Of a stretch of 64,000 nucleotides of DNA, positions 19,095 to 29,880 are shown piece after piece. Source of the stretch: Photorhabdus noenieputensis (lineage in GTDB: Bacteria > Pseudomonadota > Gammaproteobacteria > Enterobacterales > Enterobacteriaceae). The stretch's first letter is position 1, and every line of letters starts with the position of its first letter. Location: contig NZ_RCWC01000007.1 of NCBI RefSeq assembly GCF_018448935.1, positions 1-64,000 of the forward strand. Direction: 5' to 3'. A program made the position numbers and the translations under genes. The notes beneath the pieces were generated by a model that was given only the letters and a program-made list of their open reading frames with translations, ran no database searches and had not been told where the DNA came from.

Positions 19095-19721
19095 TTATAG
19101 CCCCAGTCCAATCTGATGCAAATAATTATAAAGGGCGGCTTCACTGTCTAATCCGAGCTTTTTCATCGCGCTGATTTTTTGTGCGCTAATTGTCTGCTTA
19201 GTTCGGTACAAACGCGCAGCGATATCATTCACACTCAACCCTTGCCCCAACAATTTAATTACCTCCAATTCTTTGCTGGTTAGTGTTTTTACAACTTCCT
19301 CGCACGGTGATTCGAGAAATTGTTCACTTAAATAGGGTTCATAACGCCCGGTTGTACTGTATAACCCTTTTACCAGCTCGTGGGATAAGCTGTTTTTGTT
19401 TAAAATCGCTTTTACTCTGTAATCAATCAGTGAAGCAATGATTTTCCGGTCGCTGATCATGGTAATTACCACAATAGGCAGATTTGGATATTGTTCCCGT
19501 ATTCGGCTAATCATCCTCAGACCGTCGCTCTGGTTATTACCCGGCATAATGAAATCCGTAATCAACATATCCGTTTCTTTTTCTTCCAGCAGAGAGAAGA
19601 GCGTGGCGACATCATGAGCTTCCCCTACAATTTGGTAATTCTCCGGCAATGTTGCCAGTATCGTACGTAGTCCTAATAAGAATACCGGATGATCGTCGGC
19701 AATAATGACTCGTCTGGGCAT
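19095..19721 (-). CDS. LuxR/FixJ-type response regulator (BvgA/EvgA type)
   Basis: A 208-residue protein. The N-terminal receiver has the acidic pair IIADDHP and phospho-acceptor Asp in LITDFIMPG. The C-terminal LuxR-type helix-turn-helix begins TSKELEVIKLLGQGLSVNDI and has TISAQKISAMKKLGL. It is the expected output partner of the hybrid kinase that starts 4 bases after its stop, and sits between that kinase and the MASE1 gene. The T6SS operon ahead of it is the obvious candidate target, by position only. Confidence 0.92.
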   Translation of the reverse strand: MPRRVIIADDHPVFLLGLRTILATLPENYQIVGEAHDVATLFSLLEEKETDMLITDFIMPGNNQSDGLRMISRIREQYPNLPIVVITMISDRKIIASLIDYRVKAILNKNSLSHELVKGLYSTTGRYEPYLSEQFLESPCEEVVKTLTSKELEVIKLLGQGLSVNDIAARLYRTKQTISAQKISAMKKLGLDSEAALYNYLHQIGLGL

Positions 19722-19737
19722 GGGTTATTTCTCCAGA

Positions 19738-21027
19738 TTATTTTCTATTTACTTTTTTATTTACTATTTCACGTATCGTTCCTTCAATAAAACCGGCATC
19801 TCCTCCCACATGGACGATTAAGGCGATAATGACCAGGTTAAATTCACCTTTGCCATCGGCAATCCGAACTTTTAGTGTTTGCGGTATTTGCGAGACGGAA
19901 TTTTTAAGCTGTTCGATTTTGTGTCGATCTTCCTGATGTACCCAAGCCATCAATTGCGGCCAAGAGGCAGGTGCTTTTCCGCACCGCATCCAGACAGAAC
20001 CATTATGATGCCAGTACAGATGCCCGTTGGCGCTTAACCGAAAGCAATTAACCTGTTCTTGATCCAACATAGCTCTCATTAACAGAAGACGCGTTTTATG
20101 TCGATGTAACACATTGATTATGTTAGATAAACAACTACAGTATAACAACGCGGGCAAGGTCAACGCTGTGCTGTACCAAGCCGCTATCTGCACATTTTGT
20201 TGGACATGGGTTAACGGGGATGAGAATGGCCCAAGACCAAAAATGGTAGCGCTGACGATCCCCACCGTACACAAGGATAAAAAGCTGCTTAATACCAGCA
20301 GGTTACCACTTAATGCTAGCAGCATCGGCAAACTGAAAGAAAACAGCAGCGCAATCCCTTGCCAGTGTATTTGCCCGGCTTCCGGTGGCGGACTGATGAA
20401 CAATGCTGTCATGGCAAGTAAGGCCACCAGCCATAAACCGTAGATTTTCCAGTTCTCAACCCTATTTTTCTCATAGGTAATACAGGAGATAACAAACAGC
20501 GTAAATGGCAGATAACTCAACACTGAGCCTACGACAGTCGGTAATGAAACCGATATGTCGGTAGGATAACCAAAGAGATGAAGTATCCATTTTGCGATAA
20601 GTCGCTCAATGATGCCACTTAACGAACAGAGTACGGTCAAGCTAAGGATGTCCCTTGCCCGCTTCGGGACCCACATGACACCGTAAAAAAACTGCCAGAT
20701 CAGCGCTGTTACCACCAGCATCATCACATTGATACAGGAAAAGATCAGCGATACGTTGACCGGTCTTCCATACCACTGACTGGCGGTCAGCGCAATCAAG
20801 GCACCGGTTATTAACCAGATAAGCCAGTACCGTGGTGCCCTGACGCAAAATATGCCTTGTAACAAGCCTGCCGGAAACCACACCAGCGATGACAGGCTCC
20901 ACACATCCCGTACCTGTAGGCTTAACAGTGCCAGCGCGAAATTGACCAATGTAAAAATAAACCAGAAGATCACTATCTTTTTCATTTTCATCGGGATCTT
21001 ATTCCGTAACACTGATGTTACATTCAT
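19738..21027 (-). CDS. MASE1-domain membrane sensor with PAS-like tail
   Basis: A 429-residue protein with about eight membrane helices in residues 15-300. The start of the first helices, LVNFALALLSLQVRDVWSLS and VWFPAGLLQG, matches the MASE1 sensory domain found on histidine kinases and GGDEF proteins. The cytosolic remainder of about 110 residues (CFRLSANGHLYWHHNGSVWM onward) looks like a degenerate PAS domain. It has no kinase, GGDEF or EAL output, so it must act through a partner, perhaps the kinase encoded two genes on. An alternative start is MKMKKIV at residue 13. The gene lies 35 bp after clpV and 16 bp before the regulator gene. Confidence 0.8.
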   Translation of the reverse strand: MNVTSVLRNKIPMKMKKIVIFWFIFTLVNFALALLSLQVRDVWSLSSLVWFPAGLLQGIFCVRAPRYWLIWLITGALIALTASQWYGRPVNVSLIFSCINVMMLVVTALIWQFFYGVMWVPKRARDILSLTVLCSLSGIIERLIAKWILHLFGYPTDISVSLPTVVGSVLSYLPFTLFVISCITYEKNRVENWKIYGLWLVALLAMTALFISPPPEAGQIHWQGIALLFSFSLPMLLALSGNLLVLSSFLSLCTVGIVSATIFGLGPFSSPLTHVQQNVQIAAWYSTALTLPALLYCSCLSNIINVLHRHKTRLLLMRAMLDQEQVNCFRLSANGHLYWHHNGSVWMRCGKAPASWPQLMAWVHQEDRHKIEQLKNSVSQIPQTLKVRIADGKGEFNLVIIALIVHVGGDAGFIEGTIREIVNKKVNRK

Positions 21028-21062
21028 AAAATAATAATAGCAGAGATAAGTGTTTGCTACCC

Positions 21063-23645
21063 TTAGTTGATAATATTAGATAGTGATAGTTTCTTTTGGG
21101 CTGATCGTAACTGTACCTGACCTTCTGTAACATCCATCCAGACATCCCGATTTACCGGCGCATCACCTAGCAGCAACTGATCTGATAACAACGGCAGAAC
21201 GAACTGAGTTAACAGATTATCAATTTCACGAGCGCCGCTCTCCGCAATCCGGCACTCTTCGGCGATAAAATCCACCAGCGTGTCGCTATAGTGCAATTCA
21301 CATTGAGTTGATTGACGGTAGCGCACGACAATTTTATTCAACTTATGGCACACAATGGCATGCAGAACTTCGCCGTGTACTGGCAGATAAGGGATAACCT
21401 GTAAACGACCTAAAAATGCTGGCGTAAATATACGTTGCAGCTCTGGCCGGATAATCTCCTGAATATCTTTCAGAGTGGCCGGGCGATTTTCCCCCTGCTC
21501 TGTTACGCCGTGTGTTGCTGCACGTATCACCAAATCTGCTGCTGCATTAGTGGTCAGGATAATCAGCGTATTGCGAAAGTTAATCTGTTGCCCTTCGGCA
21601 TCTTCCATCATGCCTTTATCGAATACCTGAAAGAACAGTTCCAGTACATCGGGGTGAGCTTTCTCCACTTCATCAAGTAGTACTACGCTGTAAGGTTGAC
21701 GTCGAACCGCTTCGGTCAATACACCACCTTGTCCATAACCGACATAGCCCGGAGGAGAACCTTTTAGGCCGGAAACCGAATGAGCTTCCTGATATTCCGA
21801 CATGTTAATCGTGATCAGATGATGTTCACCGCCATACAGCTCATGAGCCAGCGCTAAGGCGGTCTCGGTTTTCCCTACACCGGAAGGCCCTGTGAGCATA
21901 AATACTCCGGTGGGTTTGGCCGGATCGGCCAGTTGTGCTTTAGCAATCCTAATTTGACGGGCTATCTGACTGAGCGCATGATCTTGCCCCATAACTCGCT
22001 GGCCGAGACGGGTTGCTAACTGGCGCAACACATCGCGTTCATTTTCCACCATCCGGCCAAGGGGAATTCCTGTCCAGCCGGCAACAATGTCTGCGACACA
22101 AGCGGCATCAACACAGTCAAAGACGTAAGCGTGTTGATGATGGCGCTGATGCAGTTCTGCACGTAACACAGGTAGCCGCTCGTCGTGCTCTTCACAGGCG
22201 AGGATGTCATTGACCAACTGACGTTGAGCATGATATTCCTGCAAAATTTCTTCCAGTGATGCTTGCAATTCAGCCTGACGTTGCGTCAATTTCTGTAGCT
22301 GAGTTTCATGGCCGCCTTCGCGTAACAATGCTTCCTGTTCGGTAACAATGTTTGTCAGCATGGCACGCAGATCTTCAATTGGTGCCGGTTCATCGGTCTG
22401 TGAAACGGCAACGCGGGCACAGGCGCTATCTAACAGGCTGACCGATTTATCCGGCAACTGACGTCCAGTGATATAGCGGTTGGCTAACGTAACCGCTTCC
22501 GTGACCGCCTCTGCAAGTACTTTGACGCCATGATGTTTTTCCATTGCCGGTGTCATGGCACGCAACATGGCGATTGCCAGTTCTAGCGTAGGCTCTTCGA
22601 CTTTGATCACTTGGAAACGACGCGCTAACGCTGCGTCTTTTTCAAAGTACTTCTTATATTCAGACCAAGTGGTTGCCGCAATTGCCCGTAATTCGCCACG
22701 TGCTAGCGCGGGTTTCAACAGATTAGCCGCATCGTTTTGTCCGGCCTGGCCGCCTGCGCCAATCAACATATGTGCTTCATCGATAAACAGGATAACTGGT
22801 GTGGGATACCCCTTCACTTCATCTAATAATTTTTGCAGACGGCTTTCAAACTCACCTTTTACGCTAGCGCCCGCTTGTAACAGCCCCATATCCAGGGTAA
22901 ATAATTCAGCTTGTGCCAAAACTTTCGGTACACGGCCATCAACAATCCGCTGAGCAAGCCCCTCAATCAGAGCGGTTTTACCGACGCCCGCTTCACCGGT
23001 TAACAAAGGGTTATTTTGGCGACGGCGTAATAGCACATCAATTAATTGACGGATCTCTCGCTCACGTCCTAAAACCGGATCGAGTTTGTTATCACGTGCT
23101 GCCTGTGTCAGGTGATGCGTGTATTGTGCCAGCGCGGATTGGGTATTATCCCCAACAGGTGCCGTAATGTGTTGTGGTGTCGTATTTGTCTGTGTACGCA
23201 ACCACTGTTCTATCCCATCGGTGTTACCCTGTAACGCTTGCTGTAATTCTGAGGTAAGTGAATGGTGCAGTGACGGATTCATGATCAAAGCCACAATCAG
23301 CGCCTGAGCGGTAATCTGTGATGCTCCCCAATGAGTACTGGCGTGCATCCAGGTCTGTTCTATCCATTCAGTTAGGCTGGTAGCCAGTACCGGCGGACGA
23401 TGATTACCACTGCGTAATAATGTCAGTGATCTCTGACAGGCGTTCAGCAACGTCATGGTATCAATACCACCGTGGTGACACACTTGTTCTATCGTCGGAA
23501 GCTGTTTTTCAAACAAAGCCAATAGTAGATGTTCAATTTCCACTTCATGATGGGTACGCCGTACCGAAAGATTAGCGGCTTCATCAAGGCACTGACGCGC
23601 TTCTACCGTTAATTTACTCACGATCTGTTTGAGATAATTACTCAC
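21063..23645 (-). CDS. clpV: T6SS sheath-disassembly ATPase TssH (ClpV)
   Basis: An 860-residue AAA+ protein. An N-terminal Clp_N domain ([20 protein letters not shown]) should bind the sheath protein TssC. Walker A motifs are [13 protein letters not shown] in the first AAA domain and [12 protein letters not shown] in the second, separated by a coiled M-domain, and [17 protein letters not shown] is in the second pore region. It recycles contracted TssB/TssC sheath. It overlaps tssM by 8 nt and ends 35 bp before the MASE1 gene. Confidence 0.95.
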   Translation of the reverse strand: MSNYLKQIVSKLTVEARQCLDEAANLSVRRTHHEVEIEHLLLALFEKQLPTIEQVCHHGGIDTMTLLNACQRSLTLLRSGNHRPPVLATSLTEWIEQTWMHASTHWGASQITAQALIVALIMNPSLHHSLTSELQQALQGNTDGIEQWLRTQTNTTPQHITAPVGDNTQSALAQYTHHLTQAARDNKLDPVLGREREIRQLIDVLLRRRQNNPLLTGEAGVGKTALIEGLAQRIVDGRVPKVLAQAELFTLDMGLLQAGASVKGEFESRLQKLLDEVKGYPTPVILFIDEAHMLIGAGGQAGQNDAANLLKPALARGELRAIAATTWSEYKKYFEKDAALARRFQVIKVEEPTLELAIAMLRAMTPAMEKHHGVKVLAEAVTEAVTLANRYITGRQLPDKSVSLLDSACARVAVSQTDEPAPIEDLRAMLTNIVTEQEALLREGGHETQLQKLTQRQAELQASLEEILQEYHAQRQLVNDILACEEHDERLPVLRAELHQRHHQHAYVFDCVDAACVADIVAGWTGIPLGRMVENERDVLRQLATRLGQRVMGQDHALSQIARQIRIAKAQLADPAKPTGVFMLTGPSGVGKTETALALAHELYGGEHHLITINMSEYQEAHSVSGLKGSPPGYVGYGQGGVLTEAVRRQPYSVVLLDEVEKAHPDVLELFFQVFDKGMMEDAEGQQINFRNTLIILTTNAAADLVIRAATHGVTEQGENRPATLKDIQEIIRPELQRIFTPAFLGRLQVIPYLPVHGEVLHAIVCHKLNKIVVRYRQSTQCELHYSDTLVDFIAEECRIAESGAREIDNLLTQFVLPLLSDQLLLGDAPVNRDVWMDVTEGQVQLRSAQKKLSLSNIIN

Positions 23646-26600
23646 TTTTAGGTTTCCTTAATTCGTTCCAATGGGTGGTGATCTGTGATGGCAAAGTAGA
23701 GAGGGTTCCTTTTGCCACTGTTGGCTCACTTAAATTTAACAACTGGCTATCCAGTCGGTTGCGTTGTTCTAATAATGCCGTTTGTTGTTGCTGATGTTGC
23801 CGCCACTGCTGATACAGTGTTGAAACAGCTTTGTTTCCGCTGACTTGATAGCGCACAGTGATGTTATTGATACCCAGTGCATTTAATTCATCGCGCTGCT
23901 GTGGGAACGCTTGTGCTGCCAGTGTCAGCTCACCGCGAGAAAAAGCGTGCATAAATTGCAGCAAACCATCGGGGCCAACGTAACTTTTGCTTAATGTAAA
24001 GCGAGGAAAATAGACATCAATTTGTACTTTACCGCATGTTCCCGGGTGCCAATGCAGCGTCATGCTGTCATTGAAATTCATGCTTTTAAGCTGCTGTACG
24101 CCATCATCACAACTCAACGTCACTGAACTGCCCACTGGCAATACCCTTGCTCCTCGGTTAGCGGTCGCCGGTTGACTAACAATCGTGACTTCCGCCAATG
24201 GCTTCTGTTCTTGTTCCGGTTCCTGTTGTGCTGTCGCCAGTTGCTGCTCGCTTTCCAGTAAGGCAAGTTTCTCTTGCAGGCGACGACGAATATCCGATGT
24301 CGCTGAAAGTAGGTCATTTGGCTGGATGAGATTATTAATATAGAAAATGAAATCATCGTTAAACGGAAAGAGCACATCTTCCATTTCTTGACGTTTAATC
24401 CCTTCAGGACGAATATCCAGCGCATACCCTGCGGTATCCCGTACAAATGCGTTACTGTATTCATACAAACGCGCGTTCAATTCCCGGCCATCAAACAGTT
24501 CCTGTCTGCTCAATTTTTCCATCGGCCAAATCACTTTGCTTTCCCATTGGGTTTGCAAGCGGCTGGCGGCACTTAAGAAGGCATAACGTAATACCAGATG
24601 TGCATCACCTTGATAGAGTCGCCATAAGGTTTCATTTACCCCGGTTACGCCGGTATTCTGTTTGCTTTCGGCCTCGTGACGCCACAGGGTGAAACGGTTG
24701 AATAATGCACGCAGACCACTATCATCCAGTTCCTCTTTCTCGCTATTTAGTGCATTTTTAACCAACATTTCGGTTTCCATGTCACTGAGCAACTCGCGTT
24801 GGCTATTTAACTGCACCGCTTGCCGGTAGACGCGATAGCGTGTCAGTACGTTGTCATCCAGCCGTACAGAGGTCTGCGGTGAAATACCAAACCATGACAT
24901 GATGCGTTGGCGCACAGAGAGGTTCCCTAGCGAGACCCGTTGCATGACGTTACTTTTTTGCACATAGCCATGCAGTTGCCATAAACGGTGTTGTGTCTGC
25001 AACCAAGGCTGCTGCTCCGCCGATTCTACCGTGGATAAATCACGTTCTAACTGTGTCAGAAAGGCAATATAGGGGCTGTCATATTGACTTGTTGCTAATA
25101 TCAACGCCTGCCAATTTTTCTTGCCTCGTACTAACGTTTCCCCTTGAGGCATAGTCTGAGCGAATGCTAACCACTCTGATTGACGCTGATTTTGATACTG
25201 TTGATAAAATGAACGCTGTAAAGGATCAAAAAATGCCGAGTTGTTAAGGGCTTGTGCCAGTTCGTCCAAGGTTGCCTGAGTATCTTGCTCACCGGCTTGG
25301 GTATAGACACCGCGGATACGAGCGTTAATGGTGTCGGCATCTTCTCTGGTCAGCGGCCAGAAATCAGCCAGCGTCAGCGAACGTGTGCCAGCCGGTTGTT
25401 CGTCGGCTAACAGCCATTGCCAGTTACTGCTATCTTTCAGGAGTGTTTGCAATACATTCCGCCACCGATCAAATTCTTGCTGTGCGTTGCTTTGGCGATA
25501 TTGCGCCAGACGGAGTGCAACGCGTTGTTCTGCTGATAAAGGATCGTTTTCGCCACTTAACAGTGAGGATGAATAAGCAGGCATATGCTGTAAAGTTTCT
25601 AACGTAGCGCCATGCGCCATTGCCTGTTCAATGTTAATAAAACGTGCCCAGTGTAAAGCCAATAGCCGTTTTTGCGGTGCCTCAGCGCTACGGAAACGTG
25701 CTAGCAAGTGTGTCGCTACCGATTCCGGGTTGAATACACCAACAGGTGCTTGTTGTTGATACTGCCGCGCCATCCGTTGTTCCATAGTATGGCTGACTGG
25801 ATAAAAAAGCAGAGATGACAGGGTTTCCTGCAACCAGTACTCGACTTGTTGATAGCGTAAGTAACTCCGCTCAAGTGGGTTGACTTCACGAATATTTTCA
25901 AGTTGCGTAACACCACGCCAGGTAGTCATCAATGCATTGCCTGCACCGTATACCAGCATCAAACTCAGTAGGCTAACTAATACGCGTTTGGTCAATGTCC
26001 GCCAGCCGGTCAGCAATACGCTATCACTACCTTGATGTTGGCTAACTTGGTCTGGCAGATATTCGCCCAACAACCGGTGGCTGAAAATGCCCGTGGTCTG
26101 ATGTTCGGCAGTAAAAAACATGCCCCGTAACAGGCCATGCTCCAAATAATGGTCTTGGTCGAATAGTGCATTCAGGTAGCAACTCAGTGCTGGTTGCAAT
26201 TGAGCTACGGTTTCTGGTAACGCTAAAACTTCCGCATTGGGTTGCTGACGTTGCTGATTGAGCAATTTAAGACGCATCATTTTCAAAGTGTTAACAATGG
26301 TGCTCATACTCTTATTCAGCACGTCGGTGACATTACCCACCGTATGATGCTCGATAAAATCACCCAGTAATTCAGTACGTTGTTCTGCTGACAGTTGGGC
26401 GCACCAATGGTCAAACCCCGGCAATGTTTCACTATGGGTAAGGATCAACCAGATTGGCAAGCGGCGTTCCAGACGTATCTGTAATGGCTCTAACTGCGCA
26501 CGTACTTGGCGTGCGGCGATATAGAGCGCTCGATTGTCGCTGTTTAGCAATTGTTCCACTGACAAGCAAACGAGTACACCAGCCGGTTTACGCACCTGTG

Positions 26601-27150
26601 CTATCCAGCGTATCAGACGCAACCAGGCTTGCCGGTACAAGGATTGACCTTCGGTATAGCGGCCGGAAATGACCATATACATTGCCCGGCGGAAGAACCA
26701 CCAGCGGCAAGTGAAGGTGTTTTCTGTCAGTGACGGCAGATTTTTCCCCGTCATGGGTTCCACATTGCAGTGTGTTAACAGCTTCTGTTTACCATTACTC
26801 CGTTCCCCTACCACCAGAAACCACGATGGAACAGGATCGTTACGGTGTAACAGTGAACGGAATCGACGCCAACTTTGTAAATATCCTCCCTGCCACCAAT
26901 GCTGGTACAATAAATATTCCAGACGGTTATCTCCTTTCCGCCAGAGTTTATTTATCCAACTCAGTTTATTCATTATTTGCGGCATGAATGCTATTGCCCC
27001 ACGCAACAATAATAACAACAGCAATAGGCAAATAAATAGTAACAGGCCACCTATTGTCGGCCATGAAAATACCACCGCAATAGTTAAACTGAATAATAAA
27101 AGGATAACCATCACGCTAAGCCAGACAATGGCATAAAATAATTTTTTCAT
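23638..27150 (-). CDS. tssM: T6SS membrane-complex protein TssM (IcmF), Walker motifs degenerate
   Basis: An 1170-residue inner-membrane protein. Two membrane segments near the start (IVWLSVMVILLLFSLTIAVV; LLLFICLLLLLLLL) and one near residue 400 (VLVSLLSLMLVYGAGN) fit the IcmF layout. The cytosolic part has VVGERSNGKQKLL where other TssM proteins have GPPGSGKTT, and MVISGRY where DTAGRY is usual, so the NTP-binding site looks lost. The long periplasmic part carries the ImcF-related and C-terminal regions that reach TssJ. Length is normal. It lies between tssL and clpV in the operon. Confidence 0.93.
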   Translation of the reverse strand: MKKLFYAIVWLSVMVILLLFSLTIAVVFSWPTIGGLLLFICLLLLLLLLRGAIAFMPQIMNKLSWINKLWRKGDNRLEYLLYQHWWQGGYLQSWRRFRSLLHRNDPVPSWFLVVGERSNGKQKLLTHCNVEPMTGKNLPSLTENTFTCRWWFFRRAMYMVISGRYTEGQSLYRQAWLRLIRWIAQVRKPAGVLVCLSVEQLLNSDNRALYIAARQVRAQLEPLQIRLERRLPIWLILTHSETLPGFDHWCAQLSAEQRTELLGDFIEHHTVGNVTDVLNKSMSTIVNTLKMMRLKLLNQQRQQPNAEVLALPETVAQLQPALSCYLNALFDQDHYLEHGLLRGMFFTAEHQTTGIFSHRLLGEYLPDQVSQHQGSDSVLLTGWRTLTKRVLVSLLSLMLVYGAGNALMTTWRGVTQLENIREVNPLERSYLRYQQVEYWLQETLSSLLFYPVSHTMEQRMARQYQQQAPVGVFNPESVATHLLARFRSAEAPQKRLLALHWARFINIEQAMAHGATLETLQHMPAYSSSLLSGENDPLSAEQRVALRLAQYRQSNAQQEFDRWRNVLQTLLKDSSNWQWLLADEQPAGTRSLTLADFWPLTREDADTINARIRGVYTQAGEQDTQATLDELAQALNNSAFFDPLQRSFYQQYQNQRQSEWLAFAQTMPQGETLVRGKKNWQALILATSQYDSPYIAFLTQLERDLSTVESAEQQPWLQTQHRLWQLHGYVQKSNVMQRVSLGNLSVRQRIMSWFGISPQTSVRLDDNVLTRYRVYRQAVQLNSQRELLSDMETEMLVKNALNSEKEELDDSGLRALFNRFTLWRHEAESKQNTGVTGVNETLWRLYQGDAHLVLRYAFLSAASRLQTQWESKVIWPMEKLSRQELFDGRELNARLYEYSNAFVRDTAGYALDIRPEGIKRQEMEDVLFPFNDDFIFYINNLIQPNDLLSATSDIRRRLQEKLALLESEQQLATAQQEPEQEQKPLAEVTIVSQPATANRGARVLPVGSSVTLSCDDGVQQLKSMNFNDSMTLHWHPGTCGKVQIDVYFPRFTLSKSYVGPDGLLQFMHAFSRGELTLAAQAFPQQRDELNALGINNITVRYQVSGNKAVSTLYQQWRQHQQQQTALLEQRNRLDSQLLNLSEPTVAKGTLSTLPSQITTHWNELRKPKSE

Positions 27151-27165
27151 GTTTAATTTCCGAAT

Positions 27166-27789
27166 TTATCGGCCAATACTTAATAAATAGACGGTAAGAA
27201 AAATATAAATTAATGTAAGAGATGACATAAATAATATTAATTTTATGCGCCATTTATTATTTTGGCGCAAATTTTTCAATTTGTTGTCGTACCTATTCAT
27301 TAATCGGTGATTTTCTAAAGAGAGATAACCACGCAAAGTATCAGGAAGATTATCTAATTCTTGCTGGATAATATTGTGTAATTCCAAATTATCACGTTTG
27401 CCATATCGACCATAAAATCCGGCAAGCAGACAAAAAACATAGACTAATCGAACCTGATAATTATTCGCTACTAACGTGGCAAGGCGATCAAAAAACGTAT
27501 TTCCACCCAGTTCGGCATCATAAAGCTCTGCTTGTAATGAAGATTGACGCCAAACATTCAGTTCTTTTTGACCGGCACACAAAATGGCTTCGTCTGCCCA
27601 AACCACCACGGCGAAATTTGCCTCTTCGATATCTTGCGTTCCATAACCCTGCAAACGCGCCCTATTCTGTGCTTGTGTCAACTCAGCTAATAAGGTTTGC
27701 CGCAAGGTTTCCGCTTGATTCACCTGCTGCTGGATCATGCGCAATACGCAAGTGAATACCGGAATATAACAATCCAACAACTGCATCAT
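27166..27789 (-). CDS. tssL: T6SS membrane-complex protein TssL (DotU), short form
   Basis: A 207-residue protein with the cytosolic DotU domain (ANFAVVVWADEAILC, then LYDAELGGNTFFDRL and YVFCLLAGFYGRYG) and a single C-terminal membrane anchor (WRIKLILFMSSLTLIYIFL). No OmpA/TagL-type peptidoglycan-binding domain follows, and no separate TagL gene is here. It joins TssM and TssJ in the trans-envelope complex. Its ATG overlaps the tssK stop. Confidence 0.93.
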   Translation of the reverse strand: MMQLLDCYIPVFTCVLRMIQQQVNQAETLRQTLLAELTQAQNRARLQGYGTQDIEEANFAVVVWADEAILCAGQKELNVWRQSSLQAELYDAELGGNTFFDRLATLVANNYQVRLVYVFCLLAGFYGRYGKRDNLELHNIIQQELDNLPDTLRGYLSLENHRLMNRYDNKLKNLRQNNKWRIKLILFMSSLTLIYIFLTVYLLSIGR

Positions 27790-29183
27790 GATGCTCTCAC
27801 TATAACGATTTCTATTTGTAAATCGTCTGGCGCATCTGCCCAGTGCACCGCCACACGTTCACTATCTTCTACCTGCCGCCATAACGCACCCCGGTTTTCT
27901 AGCCGGAAATAGCGGGTATTTGTCCGGTTGGGTAAACCATGTGGCGCAATTTCCTGGTAGTACAGACGCACACCGGGTAAAGCACGGTTAATAATGCTGT
28001 CGATCTGTTCCGCCGCTGCCAGTTTAATCAGGCGATCATCAGGAATTTCACGCTCACGATGGCTAAAGCTGTCAGAACGCAGCACCAAATAAAGCCGTTG
28101 TTGTTCATTGACGCTGGTTCTATTGAAAGCAGCATGATAATAACCGTGGCTTTCTTGTTGCAGAGGGATCACGGTGTTTGGTTCCAGCACCAGTGCATTA
28201 AGCAAATCGGCAATTGTTCGTTCACAACTATCAAGAGTCAGCGCCAGCTCCAGATGCTGATATTTATCCAGTGCTGTTTCCTGCCCGTTCCACTCGCCTA
28301 AAAAGGAGCAACGATCGGTAAAACAGGAAAGCTCGCTGATTAGTTGGCGCAATAACCCAAAAATCTGTAAGGGGTGAACATCTCTCGCTTCCTGAAAATG
28401 GTGCAACTGTACGACATAACGCGCCAGAGTCCGTAGTGTCAGCAATAATGTGCTTTTTTCTTGGGTATAAATTTCCCCTTCCAGCGTTTGAGGGCGTTTC
28501 AATTCTTCCAATTGATGGACACGCCCGGTTAACTCCTGACACAGTTGACCAATGCGCTGGCCCAGTTGTGGCACGGCATAGAGCGTTAAACATGGCGGTA
28601 GATAGCGGTTATCCAGCGCAATACCGTCACTGGTGCAGTGCAGTTGGCCAACCGGAAGCAGTGTGTAACCCGTTGCCTGAGCAATCTCATCGTGCAAGAA
28701 AAAACGTAAGTTATAGGTCAGTTGTTGCACTTCCGCTTCCGGCCCCTCGCCAAAAGCATCCCGCATACGCTGTTCTTGCGGCCATGTTACCCAACGACTG
28801 GTGATATTACCGACACTGTTGGCATCCGTGATGCCGGTGACGTTACTCTGATTATGGCTGAACATACGCAGACCAACATAAATGCGTTGCGGTTTGTCTC
28901 GTACCGGCCAGCAATCCCGTAATGATCGGGCACTGAGTACGCCGTTGACATCACAGTCCACGTAGCAACCATCGGGAAAAATGAACGCGGCGTGATGGAT
29001 ACTCAGCACTTCATCACTTAGGGCGGCCAGATTGAATGCAAGTTTTACCACACCAAAAGCATAAGGCTGTGTCAGTAACTGATAGCGCCCTTGCCAGTAT
29101 TGTTGTTGCAATTCATGGGCCTGAAAGTGTTGCGGCTGTAAATACAAGCCTGAATACCAATAGATCGGTTTATATTCAAACAT
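27786..29183 (-). CDS. tssK: T6SS baseplate protein TssK
   Basis: A 465-residue protein with the TssK start PIYWYSGLYLQPQHFQAHEL, the domain feature that links the baseplate to the membrane complex. Other conserved stretches are GVVKLAFNLAALSDEVLSIH and LKRPQTLEGEIYTQE, and the C-terminal RYFRLENRGALWRQV. Length is typical (about 445-470). It follows tssJ by 3 nt and overlaps tssL. Confidence 0.95.
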   Translation of the reverse strand: MFEYKPIYWYSGLYLQPQHFQAHELQQQYWQGRYQLLTQPYAFGVVKLAFNLAALSDEVLSIHHAAFIFPDGCYVDCDVNGVLSARSLRDCWPVRDKPQRIYVGLRMFSHNQSNVTGITDANSVGNITSRWVTWPQEQRMRDAFGEGPEAEVQQLTYNLRFFLHDEIAQATGYTLLPVGQLHCTSDGIALDNRYLPPCLTLYAVPQLGQRIGQLCQELTGRVHQLEELKRPQTLEGEIYTQEKSTLLLTLRTLARYVVQLHHFQEARDVHPLQIFGLLRQLISELSCFTDRCSFLGEWNGQETALDKYQHLELALTLDSCERTIADLLNALVLEPNTVIPLQQESHGYYHAAFNRTSVNEQQRLYLVLRSDSFSHREREIPDDRLIKLAAAEQIDSIINRALPGVRLYYQEIAPHGLPNRTNTRYFRLENRGALWRQVEDSERVAVHWADAPDDLQIEIVIVRAS

Positions 29184-29186
29184 AGG

Positions 29187-29864
29187 TTACTTCCTCAACA
29201 AACTTTCGTCGCTGCCGGATTCTGCCGTTTGTCCAGAGAAAGCTATTTGTCCAGGGAAAACTACCTCATCTCCCGTGTTACCTGCTGAGAAATCACTGCG
29301 GATAATGGCGTAACGTCCTAGTGTTAGATTAATGCGCATGGGAACAAATTCAGCGCTCCAGGAGCTATTCCACCAACCGTGTTGCTCAAGGCGCAGCGGC
29401 AGTGATAATACTCGGGTATGAGTACTGTCTGGCGCTGGGTAGTAACCGGCAATTAATGCGATATAACGCGCCTGTTCCGCTCTATCGATGTGTAAAGATA
29501 CGGATTGTCCCGGCATCATCACGTAATTATCCAACTGTAATATTTGCTCTGTTGCACCAGTGCCGGCAAATAAATTGCGTAATAACACGGGATTGGCCAG
29601 TAATTTATCTAATTGCTCACGTTTTTCTGCTTGAGCAATTAATATGGTGCAACTGTTCGACATATTATTAAAAACATTCAGTTGCGGAACCGCGGTTATT
29701 TTTAAATGAATGGCATTACTGGCATAAACCGGTTTGGCTTGTTCAATTGCCTGTAAGCGTTTTTCATCGTTGGAGATAGAATGACTACAACCACTTATTA
29801 AAATAATTGCTGTTAGTATTAAAAAACGGCGTTTAATGACGCTATAAAAATTTATGTTATTCAT
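29187..29864 (-). CDS. tssJ: T6SS outer-membrane lipoprotein TssJ
   Basis: A 225-residue lipoprotein with lipobox LISGC at about residue 26. AVPQLNVFNNMSNSCTILIA and YVMMPGQSVSLHIDRAEQAR match the TssJ/VasD beta-sandwich that anchors TssM at the outer membrane. It is somewhat longer than many TssJ proteins, with a C-terminal tail of about 30 polar residues. It lies 16 bp after tssA and 3 bp before tssK. Confidence 0.9.
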   Translation of the reverse strand: MNNINFYSVIKRRFLILTAIILISGCSHSISNDEKRLQAIEQAKPVYASNAIHLKITAVPQLNVFNNMSNSCTILIAQAEKREQLDKLLANPVLLRNLFAGTGATEQILQLDNYVMMPGQSVSLHIDRAEQARYIALIAGYYPAPDSTHTRVLSLPLRLEQHGWWNSSWSAEFVPMRINLTLGRYAIIRSDFSAGNTGDEVVFPGQIAFSGQTAESGSDESLLRK

Positions 29865-29880
29865 TTGGCTCTCTGTTTAT

